Shown here in pieces: positions 45,078 through 54,300 of a stretch of DNA of 64,000 bases. Under the pieces are notes generated by a model. It made no database searches. It saw nothing but the letters and a program-made list of their open reading frames with translations, and was not told where the DNA came from. The stretch's first letter is position 1. Each line of letters starts with the position of its first letter. The position numbers and the translations under genes are program-made. Origin of the DNA: Cryptomeria japonica (Eukaryota > Streptophyta > Pinopsida > Cupressales > Cupressaceae); the NCBI RefSeq assembly GCF_030272615.1, contig NC_081408.1:403089889-403153888 (forward strand). Direction: 5' to 3'.

Positions 45078-47522
45078 CTAACGTCCCAAAGGTTCATTGA
45101 TGTGACTGAAATATGTCCTCCATGCACCGACCTCTCTCTCAAGCTTTCTATTCTTCTCCATTTCTTCTCTAAGCTTGTCCTTCAATGCTTCAAATGAATC
45201 GGTGGCATCATCCAACGTCTGCTCTGCTGTGGATGGTCCTAGCTCCAAAGTCTGTATATCATATTCCTCTGCTAGGATCTCACCTTCATATTTGTCTACT
45301 GCCGGTGTAGCTATCTGCAGTTTTCTGGATCCACTCTCATCTCGAATCATCTTGGACATCTTGGTAGCCTTTCTCTTCTCTGTTACTTCGTGTGAGCGTC
45401 CAACAAGGCTTTCCAAATCAATTGCATTGTCCTCGTCCTCTACTACGATCACCTTGGTTAATCTTTCCTTCAACCAATCTGGGATAGCCGATCTTGTCTC
45501 TTGAACTTGAATTTCTTTATGCACTATTTCTTCTTGTCTGGGAGGAGATGTCATTTCATTGTCTTCTTTATCTTCATCTAACTCATAATCTTGGAGAGAT
45601 CCATCTGGTGACCCTTGCTGTGCCTGTCCTTCCTCCTGCCTGTCGTTCTGTACCATCGACTCCATGGATTCTTCCACTTGAAGTGTCCTTTTCTCCTGTT
45701 GAGAAGATGTGCCGGATGAACGATCTCGGTTGGCCCCTTGTTTCTTCTTGGAAGATTCTCTCTTTCCAGGTCTCTCTTTCCTCTTCGAACCTCTTGGATG
45801 GAGATTGCCCTCACTGGCACATCGAAGGTTACCTTCACCTGAATTTCTAGGATTAGGATTGCCTTCACTCACACTAGCTCCACCTTCGGCTGGTTTCTCT
45901 TCCAAAGTGAAAGTCATAGCTATACCTTGTTCTCTCAACTTCTGATGCTGTACGTCAACCCATCTGCAAGTACAAGACAAGACTGGTGCCATCAAAGCAC
46001 CTAAATCCACGACCTCGGGCTCATTCCAATCCAACCTTATTGTTTTACTTTCTCGATCATAGGATGACTGGATATGTCTGCCACTGTCCTGTGCTTGGTC
46101 GGCCACTCTGTAAATCTTGCATTTCCTGATGAAATCCAAAGGCAATCTAGAATGCATTTTTCGTTTCACTTCAAGATCATCTAAGAGATTCATCATAAAA
46201 TCTTCAATTTGGTACTCATGCTTAAATTTCCTACCGACTGTCTCCTCTAAATGTCCATGTGGATCAAAACTTTCTCTCAAAGCAAAGGTTGAAAAAGAAT
46301 ACAAGGCTAACTCCTTCTCTGCGTCATCCATGGCTAAAGCATTAGGACATACCTCAACTGAATTGCCCAAAATGATAGGTAATGGAACTCCATTCTGATG
46401 TCTGTGTCTGAATGCCTTCGCATATGCTGCCAACTGTCTTGTTACTTCAAGTAACACAATTCTGTCTGTCGGATATCTCGGCAACATGTATGGCGGTAAA
46501 GGACATCCATGCACTCTAATATAAGTGAATTTCGGAAACTGAATAAACCAAGCACCGTACCTCTTTACCAATTCCTGTGCATCCTGAGATAATCTGTTGT
46601 GAATCCCACCTTGCAACGTCCTTGTGATGTTCATCGTGAAGGTATCATTAACTAACTTGTAGTTGCTTCCTGGCGGATGATGCAAGTAGGCATAGGAATC
46701 ACAAGCTCTGACCTCGCCGGGTCCTCTTCCAATCACTCCCCTGTGAGGTAGTCCTGCGTACTCAAAACTCCTGATCAATGCATAGATGACATATGAACTC
46801 ATGTGGAAGGACTTGGTAGCCTTGAGTCTCCTCAACTGTACGTCCAAGCAATGGCTAATCATCCTAGCCCAATGTATCATACCCTTTCCCTGAACTATCA
46901 CCTGGATGAAGTAGAACATCCACTTCTCAAAGTAGAAGGCGTGAGGGGCTCCTGTAACTCGGTTGAGCATTGTAATCAAATCTCTGTACTCCTCCTGGAA
47001 ATCAATTCTGTGTGGTGTGTTCGGTACCTTGCTTAGACGGGGACGGCTCTTGAGTAACCAGTTCTTATTGATAATGCTTAGACAAGCATCTGGATCATCT
47101 TCGTACATTGACCTGGCTCCTTCTATGCTCTTGTATATCATGTCCCTGTGCTCTGGAAGATGGAAAGCTTCACTTATAGCTTCCTCTGAAAGGTACGCCA
47201 AAGTGTTTCCCTCATTGGACACGATCGTTCTGGACTGTGGATCATAATGACGAGCACACTCGATCATCAACTCGTGGCACTGAACAGCTGGAGGAAAGCC
47301 GGCCGCCTTAATGATGCCACTCTCGATTATTCTCCGGGCGACAGGTGATGGCTTGCCAATGTAAGGGACCTCTCGAAACTTCTTCGTGCTGAAGTTGCCT
47401 AAGTTAGTATCTCCAATGTTGCTCCACTTCGACACAATCTTAGTCTCCACTTCTTCGGTCTTCTGATCTTCTTTCATGAGAGCTGAACGACTGGTGGATG
47501 CTCCCACCTTCGGGGTCGCCAT
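45078..47522 (-). CDS. LTR-encoded protein of unknown function, 814 residues (3' LTR copy)
   Basis: A long open frame wholly inside the LTR. I start it at the ATG at 47522 (MATPKVGAST) because the plus-strand relative starts at the equivalent place; an upstream ATG-like start at 47540 would add six residues (820). The N-terminal ~480 residues look globular, with blocks AAGFPPAVQCHELMIECARH, AISEAFHLPEH, INKNWLLKSRPRLSKVP and YGAWFIQFPKFTYIRVHGC. Residues ~560-740 are charged and low-complexity (RKERPGKRESSKKKQG, then acidic). The last ~60 form a probable coiled coil (ALKDKLREEMEKNRKLEREV). Conservation with the diverged relative at 41693 argues for a real protein. The 'putative plant transposon protein' families seen beside plant retroelements are a possible match, unproven. 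It is not gag, pol or a known envelope. Confidence 0.75.
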   Translation of the reverse strand: MATPKVGASTSRSALMKEDQKTEEVETKIVSKWSNIGDTNLGNFSTKKFREVPYIGKPSPVARRIIESGIIKAAGFPPAVQCHELMIECARHYDPQSRTIVSNEGNTLAYLSEEAISEAFHLPEHRDMIYKSIEGARSMYEDDPDACLSIINKNWLLKSRPRLSKVPNTPHRIDFQEEYRDLITMLNRVTGAPHAFYFEKWMFYFIQVIVQGKGMIHWARMISHCLDVQLRRLKATKSFHMSSYVIYALIRSFEYAGLPHRGVIGRGPGEVRACDSYAYLHHPPGSNYKLVNDTFTMNITRTLQGGIHNRLSQDAQELVKRYGAWFIQFPKFTYIRVHGCPLPPYMLPRYPTDRIVLLEVTRQLAAYAKAFRHRHQNGVPLPIILGNSVEVCPNALAMDDAEKELALYSFSTFALRESFDPHGHLEETVGRKFKHEYQIEDFMMNLLDDLEVKRKMHSRLPLDFIRKCKIYRVADQAQDSGRHIQSSYDRESKTIRLDWNEPEVVDLGALMAPVLSCTCRWVDVQHQKLREQGIAMTFTLEEKPAEGGASVSEGNPNPRNSGEGNLRCASEGNLHPRGSKRKERPGKRESSKKKQGANRDRSSGTSSQQEKRTLQVEESMESMVQNDRQEEGQAQQGSPDGSLQDYELDEDKEDNEMTSPPRQEEIVHKEIQVQETRSAIPDWLKERLTKVIVVEDEDNAIDLESLVGRSHEVTEKRKATKMSKMIRDESGSRKLQIATPAVDKYEGEILAEEYDIQTLELGPSTAEQTLDDATDSFEALKDKLREEMEKNRKLEREVGAWRTYFSHINEPLGR

Positions 47523-47524
47523 AC

Positions 47525-47706
47525 CTACACAACATTTCATAATGAGAAACTAGATCTTGCAATAAATAACATAGATTACAGAATATTTTTAGGAAACTTC
47601 ATGATAAATCCTTGAGTTATCATTTCCTAAAAATGATTGAGCTAGGAATTCAAAATTTAAGCTATGATGATCTAAAACTTAAAACAATAAAACCAAATCA
47701 CCATAC
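47525..47706 (-). other. Possible leader intron (182 bp)
   Basis: In element sense CTCGTGAG is followed by GTATGG (donor-like, 47706), and GTTGTGTAG (acceptor-like) ends at 47525, two bases before the ATG. The interval is AT-rich and full of T runs, as plant introns are. The same sites exist in the other LTR (62836-63031, 196 bp, longer by a 14-bp repeat slip). Introns are known in the untranslated or coding part of some large plant gypsy elements; here it is only a prediction. Confidence 0.35.
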
Positions 47707-48026
47707 CTCACGAGAGAGCTAACTCTAGAATGCAAATGAATAAAATCACCTAGGCCAAAATTGACGTTAGATCTCTCTTCAACGTGATTTCTTCTTTAAA
47801 ATATCAACTTCGCCACCTTTGATATGTTCTTGATGTGATCTTCAAAGCAACGTGCCTCTTGTCAATTTCACCACCCTTCAAGTCTTTGACGTGATCTCCA
47901 AGTTCGCTCAAATGTAAACTTCAAGTTCGCACTCCTTTGAATAATAGTTCGCACCACTTTGCTTGAAATGAAAGCTCGCACTTGAATGGTAAAACGATGA
48001 TGTAAAAATGAAGGTTTTCACCTCCC
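47707..48026 (-). other. Leader between TATA box and the possible intron
   Basis: Non-coding; contains loosely repeated AGTGCGAACTT/GAGCGAACTTGG words (47890-47980). The transcript probably starts near 48000, about 30 bases below the TATA box. Confidence 0.4.
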
Positions 48027-48032
48027 TTTATA
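48027..48032 (-). promoter_or_regulatory. TATA box of the giant LTR (3' copy)
   Basis: The minus strand reads CTTATAAAGGGAGG. It lies between the palindrome array and the reading frame. If used, transcription starts near 48000, so the array is in U3 and the reading frame is downstream of the start, in R/U5. Confidence 0.6.
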
Positions 48033-48359
48033 AGCGCTTACCTCTAATTTGCTTGGGCCGACTTTTGTAAAAATATAGCAATTAAAAAAAACGATTTTAA
48101 ATCAATAATAACGGCCGACCTCCATATCTTAGCGCTCCATTTGATTTTTATTAAATTAATAATTAATTATTAAATGCCTTCATTTTTAAATTAATAGATT
48201 TCGATTTTTTTACAAGGCAAAATAATTAATTAATACCAAGCGCAATATTTAAATGCCATTTAATTGATTTTTCAAAACCCTTCGAACTTAGCATTTAAAA
48301 TAAATTAAAAAAATGTTTATTTAGCGCCAAAAATTTTGAAGATGGGAAATACATACCTC
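48033..48359 (-). other. AT-rich U3 stretch between array and TATA box
   Basis: Dominated by AATTAATTATTAAAT-like words; no gene. Present almost unchanged at 63358-63684. Confidence 0.6.
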
Positions 48360-49943
48360 ATCGCCCTGGTCCCTGACTGAGGGACAGGAGCGATCCATCA
48401 CTTTGTCTTGATTCTTGCAATTTTTACGTCCAAGGTCTCCATCTCCACGTTTGAATTTGCTATTTTTGTTGGGTCCTTCGAGCTAGATTGACTTGCATGT
48501 GTGAATGAGCGCCTTTGGATGTAATATCGCCCTGGTCCCTTGGAGAGGGACAGGAGCGATCTTAATGTTTTCCCTTGAAATTCTCCATTCTTGACATCAA
48601 CTTCTCCTTTATCATCTTTCAAACAACGCTTTGAACCCTTTGCAAGTTTGTTTTGTCATGATCTTCGAAGGAAAATAAGTGCTTTGGCAAATATCGCCCT
48701 GGTCCCTTGGAGAGGGACAGGAGCGATCCTAGTGTTTTCTCCTTGATCTTGCATCTTTGATCTCAAATTTCCATCACGAGGCAAATAATAAACTTGTTTC
48801 TTCATTCCGTACTTGTTCCACTTGAATTTTCCAAGGCATTTAGACGTTTGGAAGGATCATCGCCCTTGTCCCTTGGAGAGGGACAGGAGCGATCTTAAAG
48901 CTCTAGCCAAAATGCGTTATCTTTTAACCTTGGTTCCTCGTTCATTGCCTCTTAAAGGACGTCCTTGATCTTGTGTGAACTTGCCTTGTCTTGGTTTTGA
49001 CGGAACATGAGTGATCCTATGCAAATCGCTCTGGTCCCTTGGAGACGGATAGGAGCGAACTGGGATATTTTAGTGCAAATCTTTCAATGTTGGCGACCTT
49101 TGATGCTTTGTGCTTGATTGGAACACTTCGAAACGTCCTTGCCACCTTGTTCTCCGTCTTAGAGTATCTTGAATTTGAAGAAGAGGCAATATTATCATTA
49201 TATCGCCCTGGTCCCTTGGAGAGGGACAGGAGCGATATTGGTCCTGTAGGCTTCATTTCATCTTATCATCTTCGAAAATTATCTTCAACAGATCCGTTGT
49301 ACCTCCTTTCATTCATCCATGCCTTGGGATTGATTGTAACTTAGCAAGAAATTTGTCTAAAACAAAAATCGCTCTGGTCCCTGCCTGAGGGACAGGAGCG
49401 AACTTGGGCATTTAGGTCCCTTGTTGACATTTCATAATCTTCAATTTATCTTCAACGGGTTCAACTCATCGTCCTTCCTTGCCTCAAACATAAAACTGAC
49501 TTGATCTTTGCCCAGAACGTACCTTATGAAGAATTTCGCTCTGGTCCCTGGGAGAGGGACGGGAGCTACAAAGAACTTCGCCCTGGTCCCTGACTGAGGG
49601 ACAGGAGCGATTTTTGCATTTTGGGTCATTCTTCTTCACGACGGCACTTAAAGTTATATTCATTTGGTAGAACACATCTCCTTGGACCTCTTCAAATCAT
49701 CAAGTCGTAAAAATCCTGCAAGGACAAAGCAATATTTGATTTGTAGCTCCGGTCCTTCACTGAGGGACAGGAGCGATATTCTTCCCTGAGGCATTTCCGT
49801 GTTCGTGAAATTCTTCAATTTATATTCAACGGAAAGATCACGCCTTCCTTCATCACTTTTAATTCGAAATTCATCTCGACTCTGCAGGGACAGTAAGATA
49901 TTTGAAAACGAGCTCCGGTCCTTCACTGAGGGACAGGAGCGAT
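48360..49943 (-). repeat. Array of 11 imperfect 35-bp palindromes at 166-168 bp spacing
   Basis: The plus-strand unit starts ATCGCCCTGGTCCC, has a 7-base middle (TTGGAGA or TGACTGA) and ends GGGACAGGAGCGAT, forming a stem with a perfect GTCCC/GGGAC core. Starts: 48360, 48526, 48693, 48859, 49025, 49202, 49368, 49535, 49577, 49745 and 49911 (the last few begin a few bases later because the left arm is shortened). Steps are 166, 167, 166, 166, 177, 166, 167, 42, 168 and 166. The ~131 bp between palindromes is strongly diverged between units while the palindromes are nearly uniform. Two units near 49025 and 49535 have base changes in the arms. Confidence 0.95.
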
Positions 49944-50389
49944 TTTGCTCCTACAGGCCAAAATAACATGATTTCACAAGTTTAATCAATTCACGAGGCA
50001 AAAACAAATCATTCCCAATGCCCGGGATCAAAAATCAAAAAAGTCAAAATTTGGTCAAAATTCCTCAATTGGACAAAAATTCACATTTCATCCTCAACAC
50101 TTAGACAAATTTAAGCTCTGCACTCAAAAATTCCAATTGAAAATAGACCATTTTGGCGAATTAATTGCATTCAAAATTGCATCCTATGGAAGGAAGCTCA
50201 AAAAGCTCTCAAAACTGACTGGATTCTGGCCTGAAAAGACGGCAATTAAAACCCTAAGGCTTGACCCTAAATCCAGACAATTGACAAACTAACAAAACCC
50301 TAAAAACGAAGCGAAAGGCGAGCCAAAAAAACGAGCAAAAAGAGGGGGTCCCCATTTTAAATGGGGCGATGTGTGAAATGGTCACAACA
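49944..50389 (-). other. First part of the LTR (U3 start)
   Basis: No gene. In element sense it opens TGTTGTGACCATTTCACACA and has a self-complementary CCCCATTTTAAATGGGG at 50350-50366, shared in modified form with the plus-strand relative at 39917-39935. The rest is AT-rich. Confidence 0.55.
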
Positions 50390-51348
50390 TCTGGCGACAC
50401 CACTGAGAAATGTTGAGAAACATTTGGGAATCAATCTTTCTAGAAGAAAACTCAGAAAACCTCCCTCAACAAAACCAGGAGTTAAGAAACACTTACAAGA
50501 AGAGACCATCATATTGAGACAAAGTATCAAGTCCACAGTTACCCATGTGTGTGCAAATGCGTTAATTCCCCTCAACAAGACAATCATGATCTTCAGGTTC
50601 CCCTGTGATAAGCTACGTAGTTCATCTAGACTCCAAAAGCATCCTGGATAGAGCCTCGCTGCTAGTCAGACGTCTATAGTCCGGACGAAGTTATCGCCGC
50701 AAGCTCACGAACATTGCTCCATTGCCAGCCAGGCGTCTATAGCCCCGATGGAGTTACTCGTAAATTCCCTTTAGCCAAATTGATATTTCTTTTAGCTGAT
50801 CCTTTTCTTTTGATGATCTTTTTATCTTTTTTTTTGATACTGCTTTTCAGTTCCGTCAATTCTTTTGGCTTGTGAGTAGTGAAACTCACTAGGGTCTGAG
50901 GATTGCGGTGGCGCTGAAGTCAGACTTTCGATTTTTCACTAATCACAGCTTCGCCTGGAAACCATAATGACTCGGAGATTATAAGTGTGTAAAGATATAA
51001 TAACTGGAGGACAAAAATACGTGAGTTCAATAAGCTAATCTACTTCAATGCAAATATGTCCTGACTCAAAGCTTTATTAAAAGAAACTCCCTTCGTAATT
51101 CCAAAAGACCTCATGATTTTCCAAATGCAACCAACAACCTAGCAGGAAGTCAGAGCGTTACATGACAAAATCACCCAATCTCAAATGGATACCCCTCAGG
51201 ACAAAACAACTAACCTAAAACAAAAACACCTAAACTAAGAAAACGAAAACAAAACAAAAGGCAAACCAAAACGAAAAGAAAAACAAACAAACGGAAAACA
51301 ACGAAAGCAAACTAAACTAGCTATGTACAAGGGAAGGCCTTGGGCATC
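50390..51348 (-). other. Internal non-coding region between pol end and 3' LTR
   Basis: About 960 bp with no convincing reading frame. A diverged direct repeat (GCTAGTCAGACGTCTATAG at 50661, GCCAGCCAGGCGTCTATAG at 50724) lies 63 bp apart. A purine-rich run in element sense (AAAAGATCATCAAAAGAAAA, around 50795-50830) could act as a polypurine tract but is 400 bp from the LTR border. The plus strand at 51180-51320 is a long A-rich run. Confidence 0.5.
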
Positions 51349-54300
51349 TTAGGACTGGAAATAATGCTTGAGATACCTCCCATTGACAGGCAACGGGATG
51401 TCTTCTCAAGTTAAAGTCTGCAACCTAAATGCATTTTCTCCCAATGTCTCTGAAATTTGATAAGGGCCTTTCCAAAGCTTATCAAACTTATCATGTTCTC
51501 CTCGTTTCTCATGTGCTTTGTCCCAATACAGGACGAGATCTGAAATTCGAAATGCCTTGACTCTTGCTTGTCGATCGAACCATCTCTTCACCACTCCTTG
51601 GTGTTTAGCAAAGTTCTCTAATGCTTGATCTCTCTTTTCTTCCAGGTTCATTAATTGCGTCAGTCGAGCTTGTACTGCATCAGTGTCTTCCATGTACTCC
51701 TAAATAAATTTCAAAGTCGGGATCCTGAGTTGCATGGGGAAGACTGGATCTTGTCCATAAACCAGAAAATAAGGTGAAATGCCTAATGCGTTCTTGGTCC
51801 TGATTCTGTCTGCCCATAAGGCGAACCTTAACTGGGTATGCCATTCTCTGGGACTTCTCTCTAGTAATTTCTTGATAACACTGAGCAAATTCTTGTTGGT
51901 AGATTCTGCTAACCCATTACCCTGAGGATAATAATTTGATGAAAACTTAAGGGTTATTCCATATTCAAAAGCCCAATTTGAGAATCTCAATGATGTGAAT
52001 GCCGATCCATTGTCGCAAACCAGCGCATAGGGACATCCAAACCTTGTGATTATATTTTCCTCCAGAAATTTGATTACAACTTCAGTAGAGCAAACTTTAA
52101 GTGCTTGTGCCTCTGACCATCTGGTACAATAGTCTGTAGCTGTGATGATGCACTTGTGTTGTGCCGAAGATGCGGGGTTAATAACACCAATAAAATCCAT
52201 TCCCCATTTGGCAAATGGTCTAGCTTCAATTACTGGATTCAGTGGCATGGCAGGATTCCTTTCTCTAAAAGCTGCGACTTGGCATGTGTGGCAAGTCCTG
52301 ATGTGATTAAATGTATCTTTGAAAAGTGTAGGCCAATAATATCCTGCTCTTAGGATCTGGTGAGCTGTAGCGAGGTTGGCTCCATGTCCGGTTCCAAACT
52401 TGGAATGAAAATGTTCAATTATCTGTTTTGCTTCATCTTTGCCAACACACCTCAAATATACTCCTTCGTGATTTCTGCGATATAGAACTGTTCCTTGAAG
52501 CATGTAGTGTTGACACTTTAATCTTAATGCTCTCTTCTGTGTGGGTGTCATGCGAGCAGGACATCTGTGATTAAGTAAGTATGTCACAATATCTTTATAC
52601 CATTCATCAAGGGTGACATCCTCTAGTTCATAAACTTGCTGGACTAATCCTAGTCCATCAATTGCTAATGTCTGCGCCAAAGCTTGTCCTCGGACAAGTT
52701 TCATGGGCTGGATTTCAATATCAAATTCTTGGATAATGGCGACCCACTTACCTCTTCTTTCTCCTAATTCGCTTTGCATGAGAAGAGTCTTGACTGCCGC
52801 ATCAGGTACTATTGCATAAATCTTGGCCCTCAGGAGGTAATGTCTGAATTTCTTAACTGCCTTTACTAATGCGTATGCTTGCTTTTCAATGTTAGGATAT
52901 CTGAGTTCTGCATCTTTCAGCGGGGTGCTCATGAATGCAATCAGATTTTCATCTCTTTCTTCACTTCTTTGGGTCAGAATAGCGGCACAAGTGTAGTCAG
53001 AAGCGAAGGAATATAAATAGAAGGGCTTGAAATAATCAGGACTGATTAATACTGGTGCTTCTGAAATCGCAGTTTTTATTTCTTCAAACGCCCTTTTGGC
53101 TTGTGGAGTCCATTCAATTTTAGCATCTTTCTTTAACATTTCATTCAAAGGTCTGACAATCTCGGCAAATCCGGTGATGAACTTTCTAATGAAGTTAATC
53201 TTGCCGAAAAATGACTTGAGTTCCTTCTTGCTTGCTGGCAAATTGATAGTAGATATGGCCTTCACTCTTTCAGGATCGATGGATATTCCTTTTTCTGAAA
53301 TGACATGTCCTAAAAGCTTTCCTTCTGTTACTCCAAATATGCATTTCTTTGGATTAAGGGAGACACCGTATCTTCTGCACCTTTGGAAGACTCTTCTTAA
53401 GTCGTCCACATGATCTTCTCTTTGCCTAGAGAAAACTGTGATGTCATCCATATATATAATAATGCATTTACCAATTAAATCTCTGAAAGCGATATCCATA
53501 GCTCTCTGGAATGTGGCCCCGGCATTTATAAGTCCAAAAGGCATCCTCTTATATGCAAATGTTCCCCATTTGGTGGTGAAAGCGGTCTTTAGTCGATCTT
53601 CAGGTTCGACTAGAACTTGATTGTATCCTGAATATCCATCTAGAAAGGACATCATCTGCGACCCATTAACGATCTGCAACACTTCATCTAATGATGGTAG
53701 CGGATAATTATCTTTCTCTGATGCTCGGTTGAGATTTCTGAAATCAACACACAATCTGATCTCTCCATTTTTCTTTCTAACAGGTACTAGGTTGGCGACC
53801 CACGTCGAGTGTCTTACTGGGAAGATTATCTTGGCTGAGAGCAGCTTCTTCACTTCTTGATATATCAGTGGTTCCAATAAAGGATTAACCGGTCTTTGTC
53901 TCTGCCTGAATGGCTTGCTTCCTGGTTTCAACGGGATCGTGTGAGTGATAATTGCAGTGTCATAGGTCTTGAGATCTTCATAGCTCCATGCAATGACATC
54001 TGGGAAGTCCCTCATATTTTTCAAGATTCCATTTCTTTCAGTCGCTGAGCAGGACTTACCAATGAATACATTTTTAACTTGTATATCATCACCTAGATGG
54101 ATCGTGTCGCACATGTTTCCGTCCAAACTGTGGTTTTTCTTTTCTTTTAACTTGTCAGGATCAAAAATTCTCTCCAATTCTACCATTCCTTTTGGAATAG
54201 TGTTTGTCTTTAAATTCAGGACACCTTCAGCATCGAATTCTGCTTCTCCCACCTCATCTTCATCAATGATCTGTGTTAAGAAGACGTCCGTGTTGGTTAA

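Larger units (their letters stand above)
43249..50389 (-). repeat. 3' LTR, about 7.1 kb, carrying its own gene
   Basis: In element orientation it starts TGTTGTGACCATTTCACACA (50389), then has a GGGGACCCCC-containing stretch, the palindrome array (49943-48360), TATA (48032), a leader, the 814+258-residue reading frame (47522-44301), a non-coding tail, and ends ACACGTCAACA (43249). The stretch 43249-48700 has a nearly identical partner at 58561-64000, which proves it is the LTR and not internal DNA. The left border in plus sense is firm; the right border (50389) rests on the TGTTG/CAACA rule and on similarity to the start of the plus-strand relative, and no good polypurine tract is next to it. 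Confidence 0.85.

Noticed and set aside
45175-47247. Several plus-strand frames of 70-118 codons inside the giant LTR, all repeated 15.3 kb further on
   Set aside because: They lie antisense to the 814-residue frame and are present twice only because the LTR is.
48360-49943. CRISPR-like look: near-identical palindromic repeats with different spacers
   Set aside because: The DNA is a plant LTR, the spacers are about 131 bp and related to one another at low level, and no cas genes exist. It is a tandem repeat with a conserved core.
50361-50651. 96-codon plus-strand frame across the 3' LTR border
   Set aside because: It crosses the LTR edge, opposes the element's sense strand and has no gag-like motif.
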